Origin: Lolliginicoccus lacisalsi
GTDB lineage: Bacteria; Actinomycetota; Actinomycetes; Mycobacteriales; Mycobacteriaceae
Direction: 5' to 3'
Assembly (NCBI RefSeq): GCF_014841105.1
Contig: NZ_JACYWE010000004.1
Coordinates: 239,928 to 303,927, forward strand
DNA length: 64,000 nt
The position numbers and the translations under genes were made by a program. The notes below the pieces were generated by a model that ran no database searches, was not told where the DNA came from, and saw only the letters and a program-made list of their open reading frames with translations. Below, piece by piece: positions 48,174 to 56,548 of the stretch (positions are counted from its first letter, which is position 1; every line of letters begins with the position of its first letter).

Positions 48174-48568
48174 TGACCGCGCTCGATTTCCGCCAGCCCG
48201 TCCCCGGCGAGGACACCGCCTGGACCCGTGCCTGCGCCTACGAATTCCTCATCCCCAACAGGGGGGTCGCGGTGCTGCTGCCCGGCAACGAGCAGGTCGC
48301 GCTGTTCCGCCTCGACGACGGCACCCTCCGCGCCGTCGGCAACATCGATCCCTTCATGAACGCCGCCGTGATGTCCCGCGGCATCGTGGGCGACCGCAAG
48401 GGCACCCCGGTCGTGGCATCGCCACTGCTCAAGCAGGCATTCTCCCTCGAGACCGGAGCATGCCTCGACGACGAGTCGATGGCACTGCCCGTCTACGACG
48501 TACGCATCAGCGAGGGCATGGTGGAGGTCCGTCCAGCTGACCCGCGGTGGCGCGACGAAGTAGCGTGA
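48173..48568 (+). CDS. nirD: Nitrite reductase (NADH) small subunit
   Basis: 131-residue Rieske-fold protein without the Cys/His iron ligands, as usual for NirD, so a structural partner of NirB. Motifs: LLPGNEQVALFRLDDGTLRAV and SPLLKQAFSLETGACLDD. Start and stop overlap neighbouring genes by 1 and 4 bp, showing tight coupling. Confidence 0.95.
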   Translation: MTALDFRQPVPGEDTAWTRACAYEFLIPNRGVAVLLPGNEQVALFRLDDGTLRAVGNIDPFMNAAVMSRGIVGDRKGTPVVASPLLKQAFSLETGACLDDESMALPVYDVRISEGMVEVRPADPRWRDEVA

Positions 48569-49767
48569 GAACCGTGCCCCCATCCGCGACAACGCCCCGC
48601 CCCCTCACGACGCAGGGAGAAGACGCGTCCGCCATGCTCGCGGGCTTCACCGTCGGCATCACGGCCGCGCGCCGCGCCGAGGAGTTCGCCGCGCTGCTCG
48701 AGCGCCGTGGCGCGACGATCATGCACGCCCCCGCGATCCGCATCATCCCCCTCGTCGACGACACCGAGCTGCGGCGCGCCACCGAGGCCGTGATCGCCGA
48801 CCCGCCCGACATCGCTGTCGCCACCACCGGCATCGGATTCCGCGGCTGGGTGGAGGCCGCCGACAACTGGGGCCTCGCCGAGCCACTGATCGAGGCATTG
48901 GGCGCCGCGCGCTCGCTTGCTCGCGGGCCCAAGGCCAAGGGCGCCATGCGCGCCGCAGGGCTGCGGGAGGAATGGTCCCCGGAATCCGAATCCTCCGCCG
49001 AGGTGCTCGACCACCTCCTCGAGGAAGGCGTCGAGGGCAAGCGCATCGCGGTGCAGCTGCACGGCGCGACCACCGAATGGGAGCCCATCCCCGACTTCTG
49101 CGAGGTCATGCGCAGCGCCGGCGCGACAGTGATCCCCGTGCCCGTGTACCGCTGGCTGCCGCCCAAGGATCTCAGCCATCTCGACCGCATGATCGAGTCG
49201 GCCATCAACGGCGAGCTCGACGCCATCACCTTCACCAGCGCGCCCGCCGTTGCCTCGCTGCTTGGCCGAGCCCAGGACACCCACGTCCTCGAGCTGCTGC
49301 TCAACGCCATGCGCACTCGCGTCATCCCGTTCAGCGTGGGCCCCGTCACCGCGGCACCGCTCGAGACGCTCGGCGTGGCCACCACCCAGCCCCACCGCGC
49401 CCGGCTGGGAGCTCTCGCCCGGCACATCGCCGAGGAGCTGCCACGTCGTGCCCGCAACCTGCAGGCCGGAGGCCATCACCTGAGCCTGCGCGGGAGCTGC
49501 GTCGTCGTCGATGGCGAGGTCAAGCAGGTCCCGCCAGCGTCGCTCGCCATCATGCGTGCCCTCGCCAAGCGCCCCGGCATGGTTGTCTCCCGGGAGGACC
49601 TGCTCGCGGTGCTTCCCGGCGCCGGGGACGATACCCACGCGGTCGAGACCGCCGTCGCACGCTTGCGCGCAGCGCTCGGAGCGCCCAAAGTGGTGCAGAC
49701 CGTCGTCAAGCGTGGCTACCGCCTCGCCCTCGACCCAGTGCACACCCATCCGACGGAGGACCGATGA
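48565..49767 (+). CDS. Uroporphyrinogen-III synthase-like winged-helix regulator
   Basis: 400-residue two-part protein. Residues about 25-270 resemble uroporphyrinogen-III synthase (HemD): FTVGITAARRAEEFAALLER, ATTGIGFRGWVEA, AITFTSAPAVASLL. Residues about 310-395 form an OmpR-type winged helix (VSREDLLAVLPGAGDD, VETAVARLRAALG, VVQTVVKRGYRL) without a receiver domain. It is like M. tuberculosis Rv0260c, which also adjoins narK3 and a CbiX gene, and GlnR-network regulators called NnaR/NasR in actinobacteria. It probably regulates nitrate genes, with HemD-fold ligand sensing; enzymatic HemD activity is uncertain. GTG 48565 overlaps nirD by 4 bp; ATG 48634 is an alternative. Confidence 0.85.
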   Translation: MRTVPPSATTPRPLTTQGEDASAMLAGFTVGITAARRAEEFAALLERRGATIMHAPAIRIIPLVDDTELRRATEAVIADPPDIAVATTGIGFRGWVEAADNWGLAEPLIEALGAARSLARGPKAKGAMRAAGLREEWSPESESSAEVLDHLLEEGVEGKRIAVQLHGATTEWEPIPDFCEVMRSAGATVIPVPVYRWLPPKDLSHLDRMIESAINGELDAITFTSAPAVASLLGRAQDTHVLELLLNAMRTRVIPFSVGPVTAAPLETLGVATTQPHRARLGALARHIAEELPRRARNLQAGGHHLSLRGSCVVVDGEVKQVPPASLAIMRALAKRPGMVVSREDLLAVLPGAGDDTHAVETAVARLRAALGAPKVVQTVVKRGYRLALDPVHTHPTEDR

Positions 49768-50573
49768 CCCGAGCCGCAGCTCAGCGCGGGCCCACCGTGG
49801 TGCTGGTCGCCCACGGCACCCGCAACCCCCACGGCGTGGAGATCATCGCCCGGATCGCCGAGTCGGTCGCTGCTCGGCTCGGGCACGTTCCGGTGGCCTT
49901 CGTCGATGTGCTCGGTCCATCGCCGAGCGAGGTGCTGAGCGATCTCGACGGGCCCGCGATCGTGGTGCCCGCGTTCCTTGCTTCGGGCTACCACGTGCGC
50001 ACCGATGTTCCCCGCGAGATCGCCGAGAGCGGCCACCGGCACACGACCGTCGCCCGCGCGCTCGGACCAGACCCCGTTCTCGCCGGGATCCTCGAGGACC
50101 GGCTGCGCGATGCGGGCTGGCAGCCCGGCGATGCCGTCGTGCTCGCCGCCGCGGGATCCTCCGACAGCCGGGCCCTCGCGGATGTCGAGGAGGCTGCCCG
50201 GCTCCTCTCCGCGCGCCTCGGCGCCGTCGTCGAGGTCGGCTACGCGGCCACCGCCGAGCCGCGCGTCACCGAGGTGGTTGCCGGGGTCCGCGCGCGCACC
50301 GGAGCGCGGGTGTTCATCGCGAGCTACCTGCTCGCCGAGGGGCTGTTCCAGAACCGGCTCCGGGAGTCCGGCGCTGATGGCGTCGCCGATCCCATCGGTG
50401 TGCATCCGGGGCTCGTGGACCTGGTCTGCCGGCGTGCCAGCGAAGCGCAGCGCCCTGGCGGCCCCGGCGCTGGCTCCTCCCGTCCCGGTGCCTCTCGCGC
50501 GGGATTGCTGCGCTCGGCCGCTGCGCGACCCGGCCGCGCGCTGGTCGGACGCTGGTCCGTGCGGGCCCGCTAG
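49764..50573 (+). CDS. Sirohydrochlorin chelatase (CbiX/SirB-like)
   Basis: 269-residue protein with two CbiX domains in tandem (VVLVAHGTRNPHGVEII in the first, VVLAAAGSSDSRALADV in the second). It should insert Fe2+ into sirohydrochlorin to make siroheme, the cofactor of NirB. Metal-site histidine is visible in VAHGTRN and GYHVRTDVP. The last 45 residues are a non-conserved Ser/Pro/Arg-rich tail. It is the final gene of the nitrate operon, overlapping its predecessor by 4 bp; the methylase steps of siroheme synthesis are not in the window. Confidence 0.9.
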   Translation: MTRAAAQRGPTVVLVAHGTRNPHGVEIIARIAESVAARLGHVPVAFVDVLGPSPSEVLSDLDGPAIVVPAFLASGYHVRTDVPREIAESGHRHTTVARALGPDPVLAGILEDRLRDAGWQPGDAVVLAAAGSSDSRALADVEEAARLLSARLGAVVEVGYAATAEPRVTEVVAGVRARTGARVFIASYLLAEGLFQNRLRESGADGVADPIGVHPGLVDLVCRRASEAQRPGGPGAGSSRPGASRAGLLRSAAARPGRALVGRWSVRAR

Positions 50574-50593
50574 CGCCGCATCCGCCCAAGCCC

Positions 50594-50896
50594 TCAGGCG
50601 GGGAAGGCGTGACGATGCTGCGGCAGTCGCACCCGGTCGGCGGCTACCGCCACGCCCTCGGCACGCAGCCGCCGCGCTTGCTCCTGCACGAGGTGCGGGG
50701 CCAGCGTTCCGTCGGCACGCACCACGCGGTGCCAGGGCACGTCCGCGCCGTCGGTCCGGAGGATCCATCCCACTAGGCGGGCATTGCCCAGGCCGGCGGC
50801 TCGGGCGACATCGCCGTAGGTGGTAACCCGTCCCGCGGGCACCGCGCTGATGAGCGCGCGCACTCGTTCCACGTCCGCTTCCTGGAGTGCAGGCAT
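50594..50896 (-). CDS. Alkyltransferase-like (ATL) DNA repair protein
   Basis: 100-residue member of the MGMT/Ogt DNA-binding domain family. The active-site PCHRV of true methyltransferases is PWHRV here, so it cannot accept alkyl groups. ATL proteins of this kind bind O6-alkylguanine and hand the lesion to nucleotide excision repair. The helix-turn-helix region VTTYGDVARAAGLGNARLVG and arginine finger are intact. Corresponds to Rv3204. It converges with the nitrate operon and is divergent from the condensation-domain gene. Confidence 0.9.
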   Translation of the reverse strand: MPALQEADVERVRALISAVPAGRVTTYGDVARAAGLGNARLVGWILRTDGADVPWHRVVRADGTLAPHLVQEQARRLRAEGVAVAADRVRLPQHRHAFPA

Positions 50897-51356
50897 GTAC
50901 TTTTCTGGCTCCCAATCGATATCGCGCGGCCCCGGCGCTGGCGACCGGCGCTGCCTGCTCGCGCGAGCGAGGACGGTCGCGCGAGCAGGAACGACTCCCG
51001 AGCGGGGGCGCGGCCCCGGAAATGGTGTCGGGATTGTGGCTACATGTAAGCTGTGTCACGCTGCACGGCATGGTATTGGCGACACCAGTCGGGGTCATTG
51101 TTCGCGGCATGAATGCGAACTGCTCGCAATCTTGTCGAGAATTGACATGACTGTAATCGTGCCCGCTGTAGCCTAGTAACACCACGATCACAAGCTACTT
51201 GCGTTAGTGATCGTGCAGCGTGTCCCGCGGAGCGGCGCTCAAGCCCGGAAAGCCGGGCCGTGTGCCATCGAGCACTGGGGGAGCGCGCGCATGATGCCAT
51301 GCCGCCTCGCGAGCCCAAGCGCGTCGGCTGACTCGCAGTTTAAGGAGTGCTTGAAG
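50897..51356 (+). promoter_or_regulatory. Promoter/operator region of the condensation-domain gene
   Basis: 460 bp without a gene. It contains TTGACA (51142-51147) with a TGTAGC/TAGCCT element 19-21 bp downstream, and a perfect 9-bp inverted repeat CACGATCAC (51183-51191) / GTGATCGTG (51207-51215) with a 15-bp spacer just after the likely start. The interval around 51050-51180 is AT-rich compared with its surroundings. A regulator-binding site is likely; which protein binds is unknown. Confidence 0.5.
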
Positions 51357-53120
51357 ATGGATGACGCACCCCACGGCCAAGCCGGGAGGGGCGCCACGCG
51401 GCGTCACGCCTCGTCGTCGCCCGCAACGAGCGCGAGCGAGTTCCACCGCTGCCGTCCGTCGCGAATCCCGCTCTCCCTGGCCGAGCAGCGGCTCTGGCTC
51501 ATCAACCGCTTCGATCCACGCGCCGACGTGCACAACGTGCCGATCTCCGTCGAGCTGACCGGCGACCTCGACCAGGCCGCCCTCGCCGCCGCGACCGCCG
51601 ACCTGCTCGAGCGCCACGAGATCCTCCGCACCCGGTTCCCTGTCGCGGCCGATGGCCCGCACCAGGAGATCATTCCCGCGTCGGTCGTGCCCATCGACAT
51701 CGCTCCGGTCCATGTCCCGGCACATGTGGACCCCTCCGAGCTCATCGAGGAGTTCGCCGCGGCGGGATTCGACCTCGCCGTCGAGCCACCCTTCCGCGTC
51801 CGGCTCCTGCAGCTCGCGGAGGCCGAGTACATCCTCACCATCGTCGTCCATCACATCGCGGTCGATCGCGCATCCCTCAAGCGACTCGTCGCTGACTTGT
51901 TCCAGGCCTACGAGGCGCGGTGCGCGAGCTGCAGGCCGGACTGGTCCGAGCTTCCCGTGCAGTACGCCGACTACGCGCTCTGGCAGCGCGAGATCCTCGG
52001 CGAGGAGAACGACCCCGCTAGCATCACCGCGCGCGAGATCGCATTCTGGCAGGGCGAGCTCGCCGGCGCTCCCGAGCTGCTCGATCTGCCCCTCGACCGG
52101 CCGCGCCCGGAGTACCAGCTGCTCCAGGGCCGCGCCGTCGAGTTCTTCGTCGGCGACACCGCGCACGCGGGGCTGCGCCGGATAGCCGAGGAGCAGCAGG
52201 TCTCGGTGTTCACCGTGCTGCAGGGCGCGCTGACGTTGCTGTTCTCGCGCCTGTGCGGCACCGATGACGTCACGATCGGCACCACCGTCGAGGCGCGGGC
52301 GGACGAGTCGCTCGCGCCGATCGTGGGCATGTTCGGCAATACCCTCGCCCTGCGCAACCAGGTGGTCGCCACCGACACCGTCGCGACGTTCCTGCGGCAG
52401 GTGCACAAGCGCGGGACCAATGCGTTCGCGCACGCGGAGACCCCGTTCGAGCGCATCCTCGATGTCCTCGACATCACGCGCACAACGTCGTACCACCCCC
52501 TGTTCCAGGTGGCCATGTCGATGCACTCCGACGACGGGTACGTCGCGTCCATCGGCGGCATCGACATCGCGATAGGCTCGGTGCAAGCGAGCTCCGCGGA
52601 CTGCGACCTCGAGCTGGTGCTCACCGAGCACACCGATGCACAGGGCGGGCCTGCTGGCATCGCCGGATCGATGGTGTACGCCATCGATCTGTTCGACGAG
52701 TCCACTGTCGTGGCGATCGTGCAGCGCTTCCAGCGGCTTCTTGCCGCGATCGTCGACGATATCGACACCCCCATCCGTGACATCGACGTCCTCACCGACA
52801 AGGAGCGCGGCCTGCTGCTGCCGCACCGCACGCTGGTGCACCGGTCGCTCGATCAGGCACTGCGCACCACCACCAGGCGGCTCGCGGCGCTGACGGCATC
52901 GACGAAGGCCCGCCGCGCCGAGTCCGGGTATGACGAGGTCAAGGGCAAGGTGTCAGGCACTGCCAGCAAGATCGCCCCGGTGGCCGCGGGCAACGAGCTA
53001 GCCCTCGCCCTGCTCAGCTACGCCACGGGCAAGATGGACTCCACCGCGGCCCAGCGCCTCGCTGACACCATGATCCCCACCCGCGACCCAAGCGCTGGCA
53101 CCCGCGAGATCACGGCATAG
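51357..53120 (+). CDS. Stand-alone NRPS condensation-domain protein
   Basis: 587-residue protein whose residues about 35-480 form a non-ribosomal peptide synthetase condensation domain: SLAEQRLWLINRFDP, the active-site motif HHIAVDR, YADYALWQRE, FGNTLALRNQ and AETPFERILDVLD. The usual HHxxxDG has Arg in place of Gly. No adenylation or carrier domain follows; the C-terminal 100 residues (ALTASTKARRAESGYDEVKGK onward in short similarity-free segments) match nothing I know. It could be an acyltransferase making an ester or amide of a lipid, like PapA-type enzymes. ATG 51357 follows AAGGAG. It sits alone between repair genes. Confidence 0.82.
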   Translation: MDDAPHGQAGRGATRRHASSSPATSASEFHRCRPSRIPLSLAEQRLWLINRFDPRADVHNVPISVELTGDLDQAALAAATADLLERHEILRTRFPVAADGPHQEIIPASVVPIDIAPVHVPAHVDPSELIEEFAAAGFDLAVEPPFRVRLLQLAEAEYILTIVVHHIAVDRASLKRLVADLFQAYEARCASCRPDWSELPVQYADYALWQREILGEENDPASITAREIAFWQGELAGAPELLDLPLDRPRPEYQLLQGRAVEFFVGDTAHAGLRRIAEEQQVSVFTVLQGALTLLFSRLCGTDDVTIGTTVEARADESLAPIVGMFGNTLALRNQVVATDTVATFLRQVHKRGTNAFAHAETPFERILDVLDITRTTSYHPLFQVAMSMHSDDGYVASIGGIDIAIGSVQASSADCDLELVLTEHTDAQGGPAGIAGSMVYAIDLFDESTVVAIVQRFQRLLAAIVDDIDTPIRDIDVLTDKERGLLLPHRTLVHRSLDQALRTTTRRLAALTASTKARRAESGYDEVKGKVSGTASKIAPVAAGNELALALLSYATGKMDSTAAQRLADTMIPTRDPSAGTREITA

Positions 53121-53200
53121 CCAGGCCACCTGGCCCCCCGGGCAAGCAGCAGCCTGGCGAATCCAGCAGCGTTGTCGGACCCGCGTGATTGCATAGGACC

Positions 53201-56200
53201 ATGGCAGCCAAGGCAGGGATTCCGGATGGCGTGAGGCTTGCGCTCGTCCAGGCGCGCCCCCGGGCATCGGGGGCGCGCGAATGGCCGGGCGCGGCAGGTA
53301 CTGTGCTTGCCGCGATAGCCCGCACCTGCCAGGCTGCCGACGGGGCGAGCGCGGGACAGTCCTGGCATCCCTACCAGGTGCTTGGTGGGCCAGGCACGGG
53401 CAAGTCGTCGCTGATCGCGGATCTCGTGGTCGAGGCGCTGCGTGGCGGCGCGGATCCGGAGTCCATTCTCGTACTGGTCCCGTCGAAGCACGCGGCCGGC
53501 ACGATGCGTGACGCGATCAGCGAGGCAATCGTCGATGACTCGCCCCATGGCGCTCCGCGCGCGAGCCGCGAGCCGCTCGTGCGGACCGTGCACTCCTATG
53601 CCTTCGCCGTCCTGGCCCTCCATGCCAGCCTGTACGGGAATCCCCCGCCCCGCCTGATCACGAGCAGCGAGCAGGACGCGGTGATGCGCGAGCTCCTGCG
53701 CGGTGATATCGAGGACGACGCCCAGTACTGGCCGCCCGAGCTGCGGCCAGCGCTCGGCCTGGACGGCTTTGCCTCCGAGCTGCGTGACCTCGTGCGCCGG
53801 GCTGGCGAGCGCGGCCTGGGGCCGGAGGATCTCTCGCGGCTCGGCAAGTCGCACAAGCGGCCCGCGTGGGTCGCGGCAGGATGGTTCGCCACGGTGTACG
53901 AGCAGGTCATGATGCTGCGGGGCTCGGTCGGCATGGAGGCCCCCCAGGCCACGGCCCCCGCGCTCGATGCCGCGGAGCTCGTGAGCGCGGCGGTCACCGC
54001 CTTGGCCTCCGATGCGGACCTGCTCGACCAGGAACGGGCGCGGGTCCGCCATCTCTTCGTCGATGACGCGCAGCATCTCGATCCGCAGGCGGCCCAGCTC
54101 GTCGAGCTGATCGGCACTGGCACACGGATGGCTGTCCTGACGGGCGATCCGGACCAGGGGATCTACCGCTTCCGGGGGGCCGATACGCGTTTCCTCGAGG
54201 GCCTAGCCGGGCCCGGCTCGGACCGGCGGGTGCTGCTGGGCGAGAGCTTCCGCATGCCGGCGGCGATCGCTGGCGTGGCGGCGCGGATCTCGGCGCGCAT
54301 CCCCGGCAGCCAGCCGCATCGCGCGCCCGGGTCCAGGCACGCCGTGCCCGGCCATGTCGTCGCCGAGATCGTTCCCACGCAGGCGCGCGAGGCCGCACTG
54401 ATCGCGGACGCGCTGAGGCGCGCTCACCTGATGGAGGGCATCGCGTGGTCCGACATGGCCGTCGTCGTCCGATCCGTGCCCACGCTGTCCGCTCCGCTCC
54501 GCCGCGCGCTGGTCTCCGCGGGGGTCCCGGTGACCACGCCCGTCCCCGAGCATCCGCTGGCCATCCAGCGTGCCTCGCAGGCCATGCTTGTTGTCGCCCG
54601 CGCGGCGGCCCGGCGCGGCGCGGGCGCACTTGGGGCAGAGGATGCCCTGCTGCTGCTGACCGGGCCGATCGGTGGCGCGGACCCGCTGCTGCTCCGGCGC
54701 GTGCGGCGCGGCGCCCGGCGCGCCGAGATGCGGCGCGGCGGAGAGCGTGATTCCGCCGAGCTGCTCGCGCTGCTCCTCACCGCCGAAGAGGACGACGAGG
54801 ACGCCGAGGGACTGCGCCGCGACCTCACCCGCGCCGAGGCAGCTCCGATCAACCGGGTGCGCGCCGTGCTGCGCCGGGCGCGCCGGGCCGAGCGCCGCGG
54901 CAGGGGAGTGGAGGACGTGCTCTGGGAAGCGTGGTCGGCTACCGGGCTGCAGCAGCAGTGGCTCACGGCGGCGCTGCGCGGCAGCGCGGCCGGAGCGCAG
55001 GCCGACCGGGATCTCGATGCCATCGTGGCACTGTTCGACGCGGCGGCCTCGTATGTCGATCGGCTCCCCGGGGGCTCCCTCGCGGGCTTCGTCGAGCACG
55101 TCGAGCAGCAGCAGATCGCCGCCGAGCCGTTCCAGCAATCCCAGCTCCACGAGGAATCAGTGACGCTGCTCAGCGCGCATGCCGCTGCCGGGCGCGAATG
55201 GGATGTCGTGGCGGTCGCGGGCGTGCAGGAAGGGACCTGGCCCTCGCTGCGGGGGCGCAGCAGCCTCCTCGGCGCCGAGGACCTCGATGACATCCTGGAG
55301 CGCGAAGCCAGCGGCGAGCCCGAGGCCCCGCTCTCCCGGCTCGCGCCGCTGCTGGCCGATGAGCGCAAGCTCTTCCTGGTGGCATGCAGCCGCGCCAGGC
55401 GCACGCTGCTGGTCACCGCTGTCGAATCGATCACCGGGGACGCGGACCTCGCGCCCTCCCGGTTTCTCCTGGACCTGCAGGCCAGCCTCGAGCCCGGCGA
55501 GCCAGCCATGCCGGAGGAACCAGACCTGCTCATCGAGCGCCCGGCCCGCACGGTTCTCGCCCTGCCCGCGCTCGTGGCCCGCCTGCGCTCGGTCGCCTGC
55601 TCGCCGCACGAGCCCGCGCAGCGCAAGGAGCATGCCGCCGCGCAGCTCGCCCGCCTCGCCGCCGCGGGAGTCCCCGGCGCCGACCCCAAGCGCTGGTACG
55701 GCCTCGCTCGGCCCAGCACCAGCGCCAGCCTGTGGGAGCCCGCGGACGGTCCTGTGCCCCTCTCGCCCTCGTCGGTGGAGGAACTGCTCGCGTGCCCGCT
55801 GCGGTGGTTGCTCACCAAGCACGGCGGCACCGATTCCGACACCCTCAGCGCCATCAAGGGCACGCTCGTGCACACCCTGGCGCAAGCCGTCGCGGGTCGC
55901 ATTCCCGACGAGGAGATCGCGGGCGCGCTCGAGCGCGCCTGGCAGAAGGTCAATGTCGGCGCCCCCTGGTTCGCCCGCCACGAGCTCGCCCGGATGGAAG
56001 GCATGCTCGACAACTTCCGGCACTGGCTGCAATCCACGCGCCGCGAGCTCACCGAGGCCGGAGTGGAGGTCGTGATCGACGGCGTGCTGCCCGGCGCATC
56101 GGCCGAGGACGGTGCCGCCGAGGGCCCGGATGTGCGGCTGCGTGGCCGCATCGACCGGCTCGAGCGCGACACCGAGGGCCGCCCCGTCGTGGTCGACATC

Positions 56201-56548
56201 AAGACCGCTCGCACGCCGATCAGTGCAGGGAAGGCGGCCGAGCACGCGCAGCTCGCCACCTACCAGGTCGCGGCACGATCCGGACTGATACCGGGCGAGG
56301 ACCTCGCGACCGGCGGCGCCCGATTGCTGTATATCGCTCAATCGCACCGCACCACGGGCGCGGCCCAGCGTGCCCAGGACCCGCTCGACGACGAGTCCTG
56401 GCAGGAATGGACTGGCCTGATCCGCCAGGCCGCCAGCGCGACCCAGGGCCCCGTCTTCGAGGCCCGCATCAACGACGGCTGCGACCATTGCCCCGTGCGC
56501 TCGAGCTGCCCGGTCCAGGAAGAAGGACGGCAGGTGACCGAGCCGTGA
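53201..56548 (+). CDS. adnA: ATP-dependent helicase-nuclease subunit AdnA
   Basis: 1115-residue subunit of the AdnAB helicase-nuclease that resects DNA double-strand ends in mycolata. N-terminal UvrD-like motor: Walker A VLGGPGTGKSSLI with Lys68 and motif II LFVDDAQHLDPQ. The C-terminal RecB-family nuclease domain has KGTLVHTLAQAV and the active-site VVVDIKTARTPIS. Cysteines of an iron-sulfur cluster occur in LACPLRWLL and CDHCPVRSSC, as in AddB-type nucleases. ATG 53201 is chosen; TTGCAT lies 7 nt before it, allowing a leaderless mRNA. It corresponds to Rv3202c and overlaps adnB by 4 bp. Confidence 0.92.
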   Translation: MAAKAGIPDGVRLALVQARPRASGAREWPGAAGTVLAAIARTCQAADGASAGQSWHPYQVLGGPGTGKSSLIADLVVEALRGGADPESILVLVPSKHAAGTMRDAISEAIVDDSPHGAPRASREPLVRTVHSYAFAVLALHASLYGNPPPRLITSSEQDAVMRELLRGDIEDDAQYWPPELRPALGLDGFASELRDLVRRAGERGLGPEDLSRLGKSHKRPAWVAAGWFATVYEQVMMLRGSVGMEAPQATAPALDAAELVSAAVTALASDADLLDQERARVRHLFVDDAQHLDPQAAQLVELIGTGTRMAVLTGDPDQGIYRFRGADTRFLEGLAGPGSDRRVLLGESFRMPAAIAGVAARISARIPGSQPHRAPGSRHAVPGHVVAEIVPTQAREAALIADALRRAHLMEGIAWSDMAVVVRSVPTLSAPLRRALVSAGVPVTTPVPEHPLAIQRASQAMLVVARAAARRGAGALGAEDALLLLTGPIGGADPLLLRRVRRGARRAEMRRGGERDSAELLALLLTAEEDDEDAEGLRRDLTRAEAAPINRVRAVLRRARRAERRGRGVEDVLWEAWSATGLQQQWLTAALRGSAAGAQADRDLDAIVALFDAAASYVDRLPGGSLAGFVEHVEQQQIAAEPFQQSQLHEESVTLLSAHAAAGREWDVVAVAGVQEGTWPSLRGRSSLLGAEDLDDILEREASGEPEAPLSRLAPLLADERKLFLVACSRARRTLLVTAVESITGDADLAPSRFLLDLQASLEPGEPAMPEEPDLLIERPARTVLALPALVARLRSVACSPHEPAQRKEHAAAQLARLAAAGVPGADPKRWYGLARPSTSASLWEPADGPVPLSPSSVEELLACPLRWLLTKHGGTDSDTLSAIKGTLVHTLAQAVAGRIPDEEIAGALERAWQKVNVGAPWFARHELARMEGMLDNFRHWLQSTRRELTEAGVEVVIDGVLPGASAEDGAAEGPDVRLRGRIDRLERDTEGRPVVVDIKTARTPISAGKAAEHAQLATYQVAARSGLIPGEDLATGGARLLYIAQSHRTTGAAQRAQDPLDDESWQEWTGLIRQAASATQGPVFEARINDGCDHCPVRSSCPVQEEGRQVTEP

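Noticed and set aside
37974-50573. Prophage or integrative element
   Set aside because: No integrase, attachment repeats, phage or conjugation genes; all genes fit nitrogen metabolism and transport.
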